From Kribbella capetownensis (GTDB taxonomy: Bacteria; Actinomycetota; Actinomycetes; Propionibacteriales; Kribbellaceae), in contig NZ_SJKD01000001.1 in assembly GCF_004331485.1 (NCBI RefSeq), forward strand, positions 1,984,001-2,048,000: a DNA stretch of 64,000 nucleotides, read 5' to 3'. The stretch's first letter is position 1, and each line of letters opens with the position of its first letter. Positions 1-15,448 of the stretch are shown here, in pieces. Below the pieces are notes generated by a model. That model searched no databases, had not been told where the DNA came from, and saw only the letters and a list, made by a program, of their open reading frames with translations. The translations under genes and the position numbers were made by a program.

Positions 1-98
1 TCGGCCCCGCGATGGGCGTCCCGGCCACCGACGTCCCCGATCTGACCACCCTGATGGTCGGCCCCCTGCTCCGGGGAGGCCAGGTGAATCTCAAGTGA
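1..98 (+). CDS. Mce family protein, C-terminal end (probable MceA), cut by window start
   Basis: Only the last 31 codons are visible, ending in the residues GGQVNLK and a TGA at 96-98. The stop overlaps the GTG start of the next Mce gene by three bases. The identity rests on position: the next five genes are in the order B-C-D-E-F, so this should be the A member, a substrate-binding-type subunit of a lipid importer. No diagnostic domain lies inside the window. Confidence 0.75.
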   Translation, partial: GPAMGVPATDVPDLTTLMVGPLLRGGQVNLK

Positions 99-1144
99 AA
101 ATCCTGGACAAGAAGACCTCGATCGACACCGTGCGGCTGGCGATCTTCGTGGTCGTGACGACGGTGGCGACCGCGCTGCTGGCGGTGACGATCGGGAACA
201 TCACGTTCAACGCGACGACGAAGTACCGCGCCGTGTTCACCGATGCGGTCGGGCTGAACAAGGGTGACGACATCCGGATCGCCGGCGTGAAGGTCGGTCA
301 GGTCGACAAAATCGCGCTGTACCAGACTGATGCCGGTCAGAGCGGCCTCGCGATGGTGACCTTCAGCGTCGACTCCGACCAGATCCTCGACGCCTCCACG
401 CACGCGACGCTGCGCTACCGGAACCTGGTCGGCAACCGCTACATCGCGCTCACCGACGGCGTCGGCGGTGGCGACCGGATGAAGAAGAACGGCGTCATCC
501 CGAAGGAGCGGACCGCGCCCGCGCTGGACCTGTCGGTGCTGTTCAACGGGTTCAAGCCGCTGTTCACCGCGCTCACCCCGGCGGACGTGAACCAGTTCGC
601 GTTCGAGGTGATCAAGGTGCTGCAGGGCGAGGGCGGCACGATCGAGTCGCTGCTGGCGAAGACGGCGTCGCTGACCACCACGTTGGCCGATGCGGACCAG
701 GTGATCGGAGACCTGATCACGAACCTGACCTCGACGCTGCAGATCGTCTCCCAGCGGCAGCAGAACTTCTCCCAGTTGCTGGTGAACCTGCAGCAGTTCA
801 TCACCGGGCTGAGTCAGGACATCCACCCGATCCTGAACTCGCTCGGTTCGATCAACTCGCTGAACACCAAGACGGCCGGCCTGCTGCAGCAGACCCGGGT
901 GCCGATCAAGGCGGACCTGGACAAGATCCGCGCGGTCGCCACCACCCTGGACGACACCCAGGCGATCTGGGTCAAGACGCTGCAGAACATGCCGGGGAAG
1001 CTGACCACGATGACCCGGACCGCGTCGTACGGCTCCTGGTTCAACTTCTACCTGTGCAACTTCAACGGCAACGTCACCCTGCCGATCGGCACGCGCATCC
1101 CCGTTGCCTACGACAACAACTCGGCGAGGTGCACGAAGCCGTGA
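95..1144 (+). CDS. Mce family protein, MceB type
   Basis: This 349-residue protein is a subunit of an Mce (MlaD-like) complex, which in actinobacteria imports lipids or sterols across the envelope. An uncleaved N-terminal membrane segment (about residues 15-37) is followed by the MCE/MlaD domain (about 40-120, with the DDIRIAGVKVGQV motif), then a long helical region rich in Leu, Gln and Thr. The C-terminus has the FNFYLCNFNG signature typical of MceB. The GTG start overlaps the previous stop, which suggests translational coupling. Confidence 0.93.
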   Translation: MKILDKKTSIDTVRLAIFVVVTTVATALLAVTIGNITFNATTKYRAVFTDAVGLNKGDDIRIAGVKVGQVDKIALYQTDAGQSGLAMVTFSVDSDQILDASTHATLRYRNLVGNRYIALTDGVGGGDRMKKNGVIPKERTAPALDLSVLFNGFKPLFTALTPADVNQFAFEVIKVLQGEGGTIESLLAKTASLTTTLADADQVIGDLITNLTSTLQIVSQRQQNFSQLLVNLQQFITGLSQDIHPILNSLGSINSLNTKTAGLLQQTRVPIKADLDKIRAVATTLDDTQAIWVKTLQNMPGKLTTMTRTASYGSWFNFYLCNFNGNVTLPIGTRIPVAYDNNSARCTKP

Positions 1145-1304
1145 CCCCCCTCGCATATTCGGCACGCATCTCCGGCGCCCAGGCGGGTACCTCGCTGCGT
1201 TGTCGTCGGGGCACGATGAAACCCGCATCGAGCCCCTCCTCCGCCTTGCGATGCACCCACCTGGACACCGGAGCTACGCACCAACATCCGAGGGGGGTCA
1301 CTCC
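1145..1304 (+). other. 160-bp non-coding insert within the mce operon
   Basis: All other full junctions in this operon overlap by one to four bases, but mceB and mceC are separated by 160 bp. The gap has a mixed, non-codon-like composition. I see no hairpin terminator or clear promoter in it. Near its 3' end, at about 1290-1297, is a GA-rich stretch that serves as the mceC ribosome binding site. The sequence looks to me like a dispersed intergenic element of actinobacterial genomes, but I cannot confirm copies from this window. Confidence 0.5.
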
Positions 1305-2318
1305 GTGAAGCCGTTCCGTGAGCAGAACCAGGTGACCGTCGGGGTGATCGGGCTGACCGTGATCGGGCTGATCATGCTGGCCGCGTTCAAGGCGCAGGAC
1401 CTGCCGCTGATCGGTGGCGGGACGAAGTACTCCGCGCAGTTCTCCGAGGCCGGCGGCCTGAAGCCGAACGACGAGATCCGGGTGGCCGGTGTTCGCGTCG
1501 GGCAGGTGCGCAAGGTCGAGCTCGACGGCACGCACGTGCGGGTCGACTTCGTGGTGGACAAGGGCGTGAAGCTCGGTGACCAGACCGGCGCCGAGATGAA
1601 GATCAAGACCCTGCTGGGCCAGAAGTACCTGAAGCTGAACCCGGCCGGTCAGGGTGAGCTGAAGGCCGGATCCGAGATCCCGCTGGACCGCACGGTCTCG
1701 GCGTACGACGTGGTGGACGCGTTCACGGATCTCGCGAACACGACCGAGCGGATCGACACCACGCAGCTGGCCAAGGCCCTGGACACACTGTCGGCGACGT
1801 TCAAGAACACGCCGGACGAGGTGCAGGCGTCGCTGACCGGTCTGTCCCGGCTGTCCCAGAACGTCGCCAAGCGGGACGAGCAGCTGAAGCTGCTGCTGCA
1901 GCACTCGAACGTGGTCACCAAGGTCCTTGCCGACCGCAACCAGCAGCTGATCAAGCTGCTGAAGGACGGCAACTCGGTCTTCCAGGCCGTGCAGGCCCGA
2001 CGGGCGCTGATCCACCAGTTGCTGGTGTCGACGCAGAAGCTGTCCGCGCAGATCACCGCGCTGGTCCGGGAGAACCGCAAGGACCTGACGCCGACCCTGC
2101 AGAAGGTCAACGCCGTACTGGCCACGCTGCTGAAGAACCAGAACGACCTGGACGCGAGCATCCGCGGGCTGGCGCCGTTCGTCAAGCTGTTCACGAACAC
2201 CCTGGGCACCGGCCCGTGGTTCGACACCTACGTGCAGAACCTGGTCCCGGTGCCGGAGATTCCGTTGCCGAAGGTCCCGATCCCCGGGCTGCCGCCGATC
2301 CTGGGAGGTGGCGGCTGA
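1305..2318 (+). CDS. Mce family protein, MceC type
   Basis: This 337-residue Mce subunit has an N-terminal membrane anchor (about residues 10-30), an MCE domain (about 35-115, with DEIRVAGVRVGQV), a coiled or helical region, and a Pro/Gly-rich tail (about 315-337, PEIPLPKVPIPG). I chose GTG 1305 because a GA-rich Shine-Dalgarno stretch lies about 8 nt upstream and the protein then begins with the expected VKPFREQN before the anchor. A longer reading from 1104 would translate the intergenic insert and overlap mceB. Its stop overlaps the mceD ATG by one base. Confidence 0.92.
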   Translation: MKPFREQNQVTVGVIGLTVIGLIMLAAFKAQDLPLIGGGTKYSAQFSEAGGLKPNDEIRVAGVRVGQVRKVELDGTHVRVDFVVDKGVKLGDQTGAEMKIKTLLGQKYLKLNPAGQGELKAGSEIPLDRTVSAYDVVDAFTDLANTTERIDTTQLAKALDTLSATFKNTPDEVQASLTGLSRLSQNVAKRDEQLKLLLQHSNVVTKVLADRNQQLIKLLKDGNSVFQAVQARRALIHQLLVSTQKLSAQITALVRENRKDLTPTLQKVNAVLATLLKNQNDLDASIRGLAPFVKLFTNTLGTGPWFDTYVQNLVPVPEIPLPKVPIPGLPPILGGGG

Positions 2319-3502
2319 TGAAGCTCGCCTCACTGTCCCGGTTGGTCGCGATGGCGGTCGTCCTGGTGATCGTCACGGTCAGCGTGATTTCGCTGTGGCC
2401 GAAGGCCGACCGGGTCTCCGCGACGGCGTACTTCCCGCGCGCGGTGTCGGTGTACCCCGGTTCCGACGTACGGATCCTCGGCATCAAGGTCGGCGAGGTG
2501 GAGAGCGTCACCCCGGCCGGACGGTCGGTGCAGGTGAAGTTCTGGTGGGAGGCCAAGCACAAGGTGCCGGCCAACGCCAAGGCCGTGATCGCCGCTCCGT
2601 CGATCGTGGCCGACCGGTACGTGCAGCTCACCCCGGTGTACTCCAAGGGTGACGTGATGGCCGACGGCGCCGAGATCCCGATGGACCGGACCGCCGTACC
2701 GCTGGAGCTCGACCAGATCTACCAGAGCCTGAATGACTTGTCGGTTGCCCTCGGGCCGAAGGGTGCGAACGACCAGGGCGCGCTGTCGCGGCTCCTGGAC
2801 GTTTCCGCGGCGAACCTGAACGGCCAGGGCGCGAAGCTGAACCAGACCATCACCGATGTGTCCAAGCTGACCGGGACGCTGGCGAACAACTCGCAGAGCC
2901 TGTTCTCGACCATCCGGCAGTTGCAGACGTTCGTGTCCGCGCTGGCCGCGAACGACCAGTTGGTGAAGCAGTTCAACACCAACTTCGCGGCCACCTCGAC
3001 CACTCTGGCCGGCGAGCGGAAGGACCTGGCGTCGTCGCTGTCGCTGCTGGCGACCGCACTCGGCGAGGTCGCGACGTTCGTGAAGGACAACCGGACGCTG
3101 GTGAAGACCACGGTCTCCGGGGCGACCGACCTGTCGCAGATCCTGGTCAAGGAGAAGGCCGCACTGGCCGAGGTCCTCGACACGGCTCCGCTCGGCCTCG
3201 GCAACCTGGCCCGGATCTACAACCCGCAGTTCGGCACGCTGGACCAGCGGATCAACCTGGCCCAGCTGGACGACCCGGCGACGTTCATCTGCTCGCTGCT
3301 GCTGCAGGCCAACCAGCCGCTCTCGACCTGCTCGGCGCTGAAGCCGGTCCTCGCCGCGCTGCCGAAGCTGCCGCTGCTGAGCCAGATCACCGGCGCTCCG
3401 CCGAGCGGTGGCCCGGCCGGTACGCCGTGGGCCCCGGCGCCGGCCCCGAAGCTGGCGAGCCCGGACCCGGTCGACCCGACCCTCGGGGGGCTGGTCCGAT
3501 GA
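2318..3502 (+). CDS. Mce family protein, MceD type
   Basis: This 394-residue Mce subunit has a membrane anchor at about residues 8-25, an MCE domain (about 30-115, with SDVRILGIKVGEV), and a long helical region. The C-terminus is Pro/Ala-rich from about residue 360 onwards, as in the MceD group. ATG 2318 shares one base with the mceC stop and has a GGGAGG-like ribosome binding site at about 2303. It overlaps mceE by four bases. Confidence 0.92.
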   Translation: MKLASLSRLVAMAVVLVIVTVSVISLWPKADRVSATAYFPRAVSVYPGSDVRILGIKVGEVESVTPAGRSVQVKFWWEAKHKVPANAKAVIAAPSIVADRYVQLTPVYSKGDVMADGAEIPMDRTAVPLELDQIYQSLNDLSVALGPKGANDQGALSRLLDVSAANLNGQGAKLNQTITDVSKLTGTLANNSQSLFSTIRQLQTFVSALAANDQLVKQFNTNFAATSTTLAGERKDLASSLSLLATALGEVATFVKDNRTLVKTTVSGATDLSQILVKEKAALAEVLDTAPLGLGNLARIYNPQFGTLDQRINLAQLDDPATFICSLLLQANQPLSTCSALKPVLAALPKLPLLSQITGAPPSGGPAGTPWAPAPAPKLASPDPVDPTLGGLVR

Positions 3503-4722
3503 GACGCCGTACGAAGATCGTCGCGGGGGTCCTCGGTCTGGCCATGGTGCTGACCGGCTGCGACTTCAGTGTGTACTCGCTGCCGCTGCCCGGTGGCGCG
3601 AAGATCAAGGGACCGTCGTACACCGTGACGGTCGAGTTCGCCGACGTCCTGGACCTGGTGCCGAAGTCGTCGGTGAAGGTCGACGACGTCACCGTCGGCA
3701 CGGTCGAGAAGGTCTGGCTGGACGGGTACGTCGCCAAGGTCCGGGTCAAGCTGCCGAAGAGCCTCGACCTGCCGGACAACGCGCGGGCGACGATCCGGCA
3801 GACCAGCCTGCTGGGCGAGAAGTTCGTCTCGCTCGCTCCGCCGACCGGGTCGGAGAAGCCGCGCGGGAAGCTGGAGAACGGCGAGCTCATCCCGCTGTCG
3901 CGGACCACCAGCAACGTCGAGGTCGAGGAAGTCCTGTCGGCGCTGTCGCTGCTGCTGAACGGCGGCGGTGTGGCGCAGTTGCAATTCATCACCCAGGAGC
4001 TGAACAAGGCACTCACCGGCAACGAGCCGGCCATTCGCAGCGTGCTGACCCAGCTGGACACCTTCGTCGGCACCCTGGACCAGAACAAGCAGCGGATCAT
4101 CACCGCGATCACCGCGGTCGACGCGCTCGCCAAGAAGCTGAACGCCCAGAAGGCCACGTTGGCCACGGCGATCGACTCGCTACCGAAGTCGATCGCGACC
4201 CTGGACAAGCAGCGCGCCGCCCTGGTCAAGACGCTGCAGGCGCTGGCGACGCTCGGGAACACGGCAACCAGGGTGATCACGGCATCCCAGAAGGACCTGG
4301 TCGCGAACCTGCAGTCGCTGTACCCGATCCTGACCAAGCTGGCCCAGGCGGGGGAGGACCTGCCGAAGTCGCTCGAGCTGCTGTTCACCTACCCGTTCCC
4401 GGACGGCGCGGCCAAGGCGGTCGGCGGTGACTTCACCAACCTCGGGATCACGCTGGACGTGAACACACAGAAGGCACTGCAAGGCCTGCTCGGTCTCAAC
4501 CTGCCGTCCACCGGAGTCACCCTGCCGACCGCCGGCCTGAGCATCCCGCTGCACAACCCGAGCAACCCGCAGGGCAACGGCCTGCCGGCGCTGCCGGTCC
4601 CGACCGGGACGGCGACAAGCTGCATCACCCTGCTCGGCCTGCCGGTCTGTACGCCGAAGCTCAACCGGCCCGGGCTCGACCCCGACCTGGCCCGGGCGCT
4701 GATGCCGGGGGTGGCGAAGTGA
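3499..4722 (+). CDS. Mce family lipoprotein, MceE (LprN) type
   Basis: This 407-residue protein starts with a lipoprotein signal peptide: basic residues MRRRTK, a hydrophobic core, and the lipobox LTGC with Cys at about residue 21. Being the lipoprotein identifies it as the E member, which anchors the Mce tunnel at the outer face of the membrane. An MCE domain spans about residues 35-120, followed by a long helical tunnel segment and a Pro-rich C-terminus. It has four-base overlaps with mceD and mceF. Confidence 0.93.
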   Translation: MRRRTKIVAGVLGLAMVLTGCDFSVYSLPLPGGAKIKGPSYTVTVEFADVLDLVPKSSVKVDDVTVGTVEKVWLDGYVAKVRVKLPKSLDLPDNARATIRQTSLLGEKFVSLAPPTGSEKPRGKLENGELIPLSRTTSNVEVEEVLSALSLLLNGGGVAQLQFITQELNKALTGNEPAIRSVLTQLDTFVGTLDQNKQRIITAITAVDALAKKLNAQKATLATAIDSLPKSIATLDKQRAALVKTLQALATLGNTATRVITASQKDLVANLQSLYPILTKLAQAGEDLPKSLELLFTYPFPDGAAKAVGGDFTNLGITLDVNTQKALQGLLGLNLPSTGVTLPTAGLSIPLHNPSNPQGNGLPALPVPTGTATSCITLLGLPVCTPKLNRPGLDPDLARALMPGVAK

Positions 4723-6008
4723 TCACCAGAGCGGTCCGGATCCAGTTGATGGTGTTCCTGCTGATCACCGTCGTCGGTGTCGCCTTCGTGGGGGCGAAGT
4801 ACGCCCAGGTGGACAAGCTGTTCTTCGACGAGGACTACACGGTCAGCGCCAGCTTCGGCGAGTCCGGCGGCATCTTCACCGGTGCCGAGGTGACGTACCG
4901 CGGCCAGCCGGTCGGCCGGGTCGGCGAACTCAAGCTGCTGTCCGACGGCGTCGAGGTGAATCTCGACATCGAGAACAAGGCGAAGATCCCCAGCGACCTG
5001 CTCGCGGTGGTCGCGAACCGCTCCGCGATCGGCGAGCAGTACGTCGACCTGCAGCCGCGGCGCGACGGTGGTCCGTACCTGCGCGACAACTCCAAGATCG
5101 CCCGCGCGGACACCGCGATCCCGATCGACAGCACCGAACTGCTGCTGAACCTGGACCAGCTGGTCAACTCGGTCGACAAGAAGAGCCTGCAGACCACGGT
5201 CCGCGAGCTCGGCGCGGCGCTGAAGGGCCGCGGCACCGACCTGCAGCGGATCATCGACAGCTCCGGCACGCTGATCGACGACGCGGACGCGAACATCCTG
5301 CAGACGATCAAACTGATCAACGACGGCGACACTGTGCTGGCCACCCAGGTGGCCAGCGGCGACGCGATCAAGACCTGGGCGAAGAACCTCGCGCTGCTGT
5401 CCGACACCCTGGTCAGCTCGGACGCGGACCTGCGCCAGGTGATCGACCAGGGCTCGCTCGCGTCGCAGCAGATCACCGGCCTGATCCAGGACAACCGGGC
5501 GGACATCGCGGTGCTGCTCGGTAACCTGCTGACGGTGAGCGAGATGACCGCGGTCCGGCTGGACGCCGTCGAGCAACTGCTGGTGGTGTACCCGGCGGTC
5601 TCGATGGGCGGGTACGTCGTACCCGCCAAGAACGCCGACGGGCACTACGACGCGCACTTCGGCCTGGTGCTCGGCTTCAGCCCGCCCGCCTGCCGGGCCG
5701 GCTACGGCAGCACCAACCAGCGGGTTCCGCAGGATCTCACCAACATCCCGGCCAACACCAAGGCGGGCTGCACCGCGAAGCCGTCCACGGACGTGAACGT
5801 CCGCGGCTCGCAGAACAAGCCGAGCCCGTCGACCCGTGGCGACCGGAACCGGACCGGCTACGGCATCGGCTACGACCCGACCACCGGCGCCGCTGGCGGC
5901 TCCGGCGGCATGCCGGAGATCGTCCTGGGCTCGACCGGTGGCCAGGAAGAGTTGCTCGGCAGCGACTCCTGGAAAGCTCTCATCCTTGGACCGGTGACCG
6001 GCAAGTGA
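4719..6008 (+). CDS. Mce family protein, MceF type
   Basis: This 429-residue protein is the last core Mce subunit. It has a membrane segment at about residues 5-26, an MCE domain (about 35-115, with AEVTYRGQPVGRVGEL), a helical region, and a low-complexity Gly/Pro/Arg-containing C-terminal stretch from about residue 340. The GTG start at 4719 overlaps the mceE stop. It is followed without a gap by the two Mce-associated genes. Confidence 0.92.
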   Translation: MITRAVRIQLMVFLLITVVGVAFVGAKYAQVDKLFFDEDYTVSASFGESGGIFTGAEVTYRGQPVGRVGELKLLSDGVEVNLDIENKAKIPSDLLAVVANRSAIGEQYVDLQPRRDGGPYLRDNSKIARADTAIPIDSTELLLNLDQLVNSVDKKSLQTTVRELGAALKGRGTDLQRIIDSSGTLIDDADANILQTIKLINDGDTVLATQVASGDAIKTWAKNLALLSDTLVSSDADLRQVIDQGSLASQQITGLIQDNRADIAVLLGNLLTVSEMTAVRLDAVEQLLVVYPAVSMGGYVVPAKNADGHYDAHFGLVLGFSPPACRAGYGSTNQRVPQDLTNIPANTKAGCTAKPSTDVNVRGSQNKPSPSTRGDRNRTGYGIGYDPTTGAAGGSGGMPEIVLGSTGGQEELLGSDSWKALILGPVTGK

Positions 6009-6505
6009 CTCCTGGTAAGTCCCGGCGGGGACCTCTGATTCTGGCGTGGGCGCTGAGCGTTCTGCTCGTGGTGGCACTGGCGGGTACGACGCTGTCGGTG
6101 ATCGCGCTGCAGAAGCAGCGCTCCGACGACTCGCAGCGCGACGGCGCGATGAAGGCCGCCCGGCAGTTGGCGCTCGACTTCACGACGTACGACTACAAGA
6201 CCTGGGACACCGACGCGAAGCGGGTGCTGGACGACTCGACCGGTCAGTTCAAACAGGAGTTCCAGGCCGGCACCGACTCGGTGAAGGCCGAGGTGCTGAC
6301 CAACAAGGCGACCTCCAAGGGTGACGTGAAGGAGGCCGCGGTGGTCTCGAACGACAAGGACTCCGCCCAGGTGCTGGTGATCGTGAACGCGGTCGTCACC
6401 AACACCGCCTCCACCCAGGGCGTCGAACGCCGCTACCGGATCAAGCTGGACATGGTCCGCGACAGCGACCACTGGCTGACCGCTGACCTCCAGGTGGTGG
6501 GCTGA
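6005..6505 (+). CDS. Mce-associated membrane protein (Mam/Mas-like)
   Basis: This 166-residue protein has one N-terminal membrane helix (about residues 12-35) and an extracytoplasmic domain with an NTF2-like helix-plus-sheet pattern. Such proteins follow mce operons in actinobacteria and in mycobacteria stabilise the Mce complex. The GTG start overlaps the mceF stop. The function is inferred from position and topology. Confidence 0.8.
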   Translation: MTPGKSRRGPLILAWALSVLLVVALAGTTLSVIALQKQRSDDSQRDGAMKAARQLALDFTTYDYKTWDTDAKRVLDDSTGQFKQEFQAGTDSVKAEVLTNKATSKGDVKEAAVVSNDKDSAQVLVIVNAVVTNTASTQGVERRYRIKLDMVRDSDHWLTADLQVVG

Positions 6506-7221
6506 TGCCGGACCGCTCCCGCAACCGCCCCCGGATCGCCGGCCAGCGCCGTACGGCGTCCGGACCCGGGACCACGGACACCGCGCCCGAGGTCGAGCTC
6601 GACGAGACGCCGGACGAACTGACAACGAGCGACACGGCGACCACGCCGGAGGATGTGACCCCCGACACATCGGAGGTCTCCGAGGTCGCCCCGGAGGAGG
6701 TTCAGGACCCCGTCGTGGTCACGGACGGTGACGGCAAACGGGGTTTGGGTGTCGTGCTGTCCGTAGTGCTCGCGGTGGTCGTCGTCCTGGTGCTGACCGT
6801 CGGGGCGGTGCTCGGGATCAAGGCGTGGCAGGGCAAGCAGGCCGAGGACGCCCGGGACCAGGCCGCCACGGCCGGCCGGAAGGCGGCCGAGACCGCGCTC
6901 AGCTACGACTACCGCGACCTGGACAAGAGTTTCGCCGCGGCACGGTCGACGATGACCCCGGACTTCGCCGCCAAGTTCGACGAGACCGCGAAGGTGGCCG
7001 GCGAACTGGCCACCAAGACCAAGGCGACGGTCAAGGCCGACGTCCGCGAGGTCGGGGTCCGTGACGGGAACGCCGACCGGGTCACGCTGATCATCTTCGT
7101 GAACCAGACCACGACCAGCACGATCACGAAGGGTAGTCCCCGGGTCGACCTCAACCGGACGAGGTTCACGATGGTCCGAAAGGACGGCCGATGGCTGGTC
7201 CAGGAGATCGCCGGACTGTAG
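6505..7221 (+). CDS. Mce-associated membrane protein with acidic N-terminus
   Basis: This 238-residue protein has a cytoplasmic N-terminal region rich in Thr, Glu and Asp (about residues 20-75), one membrane helix (about 80-102), and an outer domain resembling that of its upstream neighbour (AETALSYDYRDLDK against LALDFTTYDYKTWD). This suggests that the two genes are paralogues. The ATG shares one base with the upstream stop. It is the last gene before the rpoB promoter region. Confidence 0.8.
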   Translation: MPDRSRNRPRIAGQRRTASGPGTTDTAPEVELDETPDELTTSDTATTPEDVTPDTSEVSEVAPEEVQDPVVVTDGDGKRGLGVVLSVVLAVVVVLVLTVGAVLGIKAWQGKQAEDARDQAATAGRKAAETALSYDYRDLDKSFAAARSTMTPDFAAKFDETAKVAGELATKTKATVKADVREVGVRDGNADRVTLIIFVNQTTTSTITKGSPRVDLNRTRFTMVRKDGRWLVQEIAGL

Positions 7222-7298
7222 TCTCTTTGTGACTCCGCACCAGGAGGGCGCCGGAGGTCTCGCGGGTGATCTACTCGCTGGAGACACCGGGTCGGTCC

Positions 7299-7369
7299 TT
7301 GACGGAAAGGGTGGTCCGACGGCATAGTGTTGGACCCCATTGGACAGGCTTGCCTGGATCATGTAATCT
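7299..7369 (+). promoter_or_regulatory. rpoB promoter region, two candidate promoters
   Basis: The 264-bp gap between the mce operon and rpoB contains two sigma-70-like candidates. The first is TTGACG at 7299-7304 with TAGTGT at 7325-7330, a long 20-nt spacer. The second and better one is TTGGAC at 7340-7345 with TAATCT at 7364-7369, an 18-nt spacer and a TG just before the -10. I see no clear terminator after the mce genes, so read-through into rpoB is possible. Confidence 0.5.
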
Positions 7370-7485
7370 TGTGCTTTGCGCTGCCTTTAACCTCCACCCT
7401 GGTTCGGGTCTCGACTTGACTAGGGCGGTTCGGCGTGCGCTCCCAGCACCGAAGTGATTTCTGCGAGCCCGTGGAAGGACGCCCC

Positions 7486-10968
<3,483 letters not shown>

Positions 10969-11036
10969 GCGGGTTGCCGCTTGAGATCAACAACCAACTC
11001 ACTCAGACCGCTTTTACTATCGGGAGATAACACATC

Positions 11037-14897
<3,861 letters not shown>

Positions 14898-14948
14898 GCC
14901 GAGTCATCCCCCTGACCGGGGCGGTGGGGCGGGGAAAGAAGAAGCACA

Positions 14949-14982
14949 GAGGGCGGCACTCCCAGCAGGGGGTGCCGCCCTC
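14949..14982 (+). terminator. Terminator after rpoC
   Basis: A perfect 11-bp stem (GAGGGCGGCAC / GTGCCGCCCTC) with a 12-nt loop begins about 50 bp after the rpoC stop. There is no U-tract, as is common in GC-rich actinobacteria. Confidence 0.8.
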
Positions 14983-15006
14983 GCGGCATTCCGGGCACGA
15001 TGAGCC

Positions 15007-15417
15007 ATGGCCGAGAACAAGACCCGGAGGACGGACGCGTCCGTCGACGACTACCTGGCCGGCATCGCCGGAGTGCGAGGCGACGACGCCCGCGAGCTCA
15101 CCGCACTGATCACCGAGGCGACCGGTCTGGAGCCGGCCATGTGGGGACCGTCGATCATCGGTTTCGGCGACCGCCACCTGGTCTACGACAGCGGTCGCGA
15201 GCTGGACTGGTTCGACGTCGGATTCGCGGCCCGGAAACAAGCACTGACGCTTTATCTGACCACCGGTTTCGACGGGTACGACGAATTGCTCGCCCGGCTC
15301 GGACCGCATTCGACCAGTGCCGGATGCCTGTACGTCAAACGCTTGGCAGACGTGGATTCCGGCGTTCTGGCCGAGTTGGTACGCCGGTCTGCACAAGACA
15401 CTCGGGGGCGGGGCTGA
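15007..15417 (+). CDS. DUF1801 domain-containing protein
   Basis: This 136-residue cytoplasmic protein matches the DUF1801 (YdhG-like) fold: an N-terminal helix with VDDYLAGI, the motif MWGPSIIGFGDRHL, and a C-terminal YVKRLADVD stretch. Members bind no known substrate with certainty, so no activity is assigned. No Shine-Dalgarno is evident. A -10-like CACGAT at 14996-15001 ends five bases before ATG 15007, which would allow a leaderless mRNA. Confidence 0.85.
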   Translation: MAENKTRRTDASVDDYLAGIAGVRGDDARELTALITEATGLEPAMWGPSIIGFGDRHLVYDSGRELDWFDVGFAARKQALTLYLTTGFDGYDELLARLGPHSTSAGCLYVKRLADVDSGVLAELVRRSAQDTRGRG

Positions 15418-15448
15418 AAGTGTCCGGGTGATAGGCCAAGATTGGTCC

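Noticed and set aside
1104..1304. Longer N-terminus for MceC starting at 1104
   Set aside because: It would overlap mceB and translate the intergenic insert, and the normal Mce N-terminus begins at 1305 behind a good ribosome binding site.
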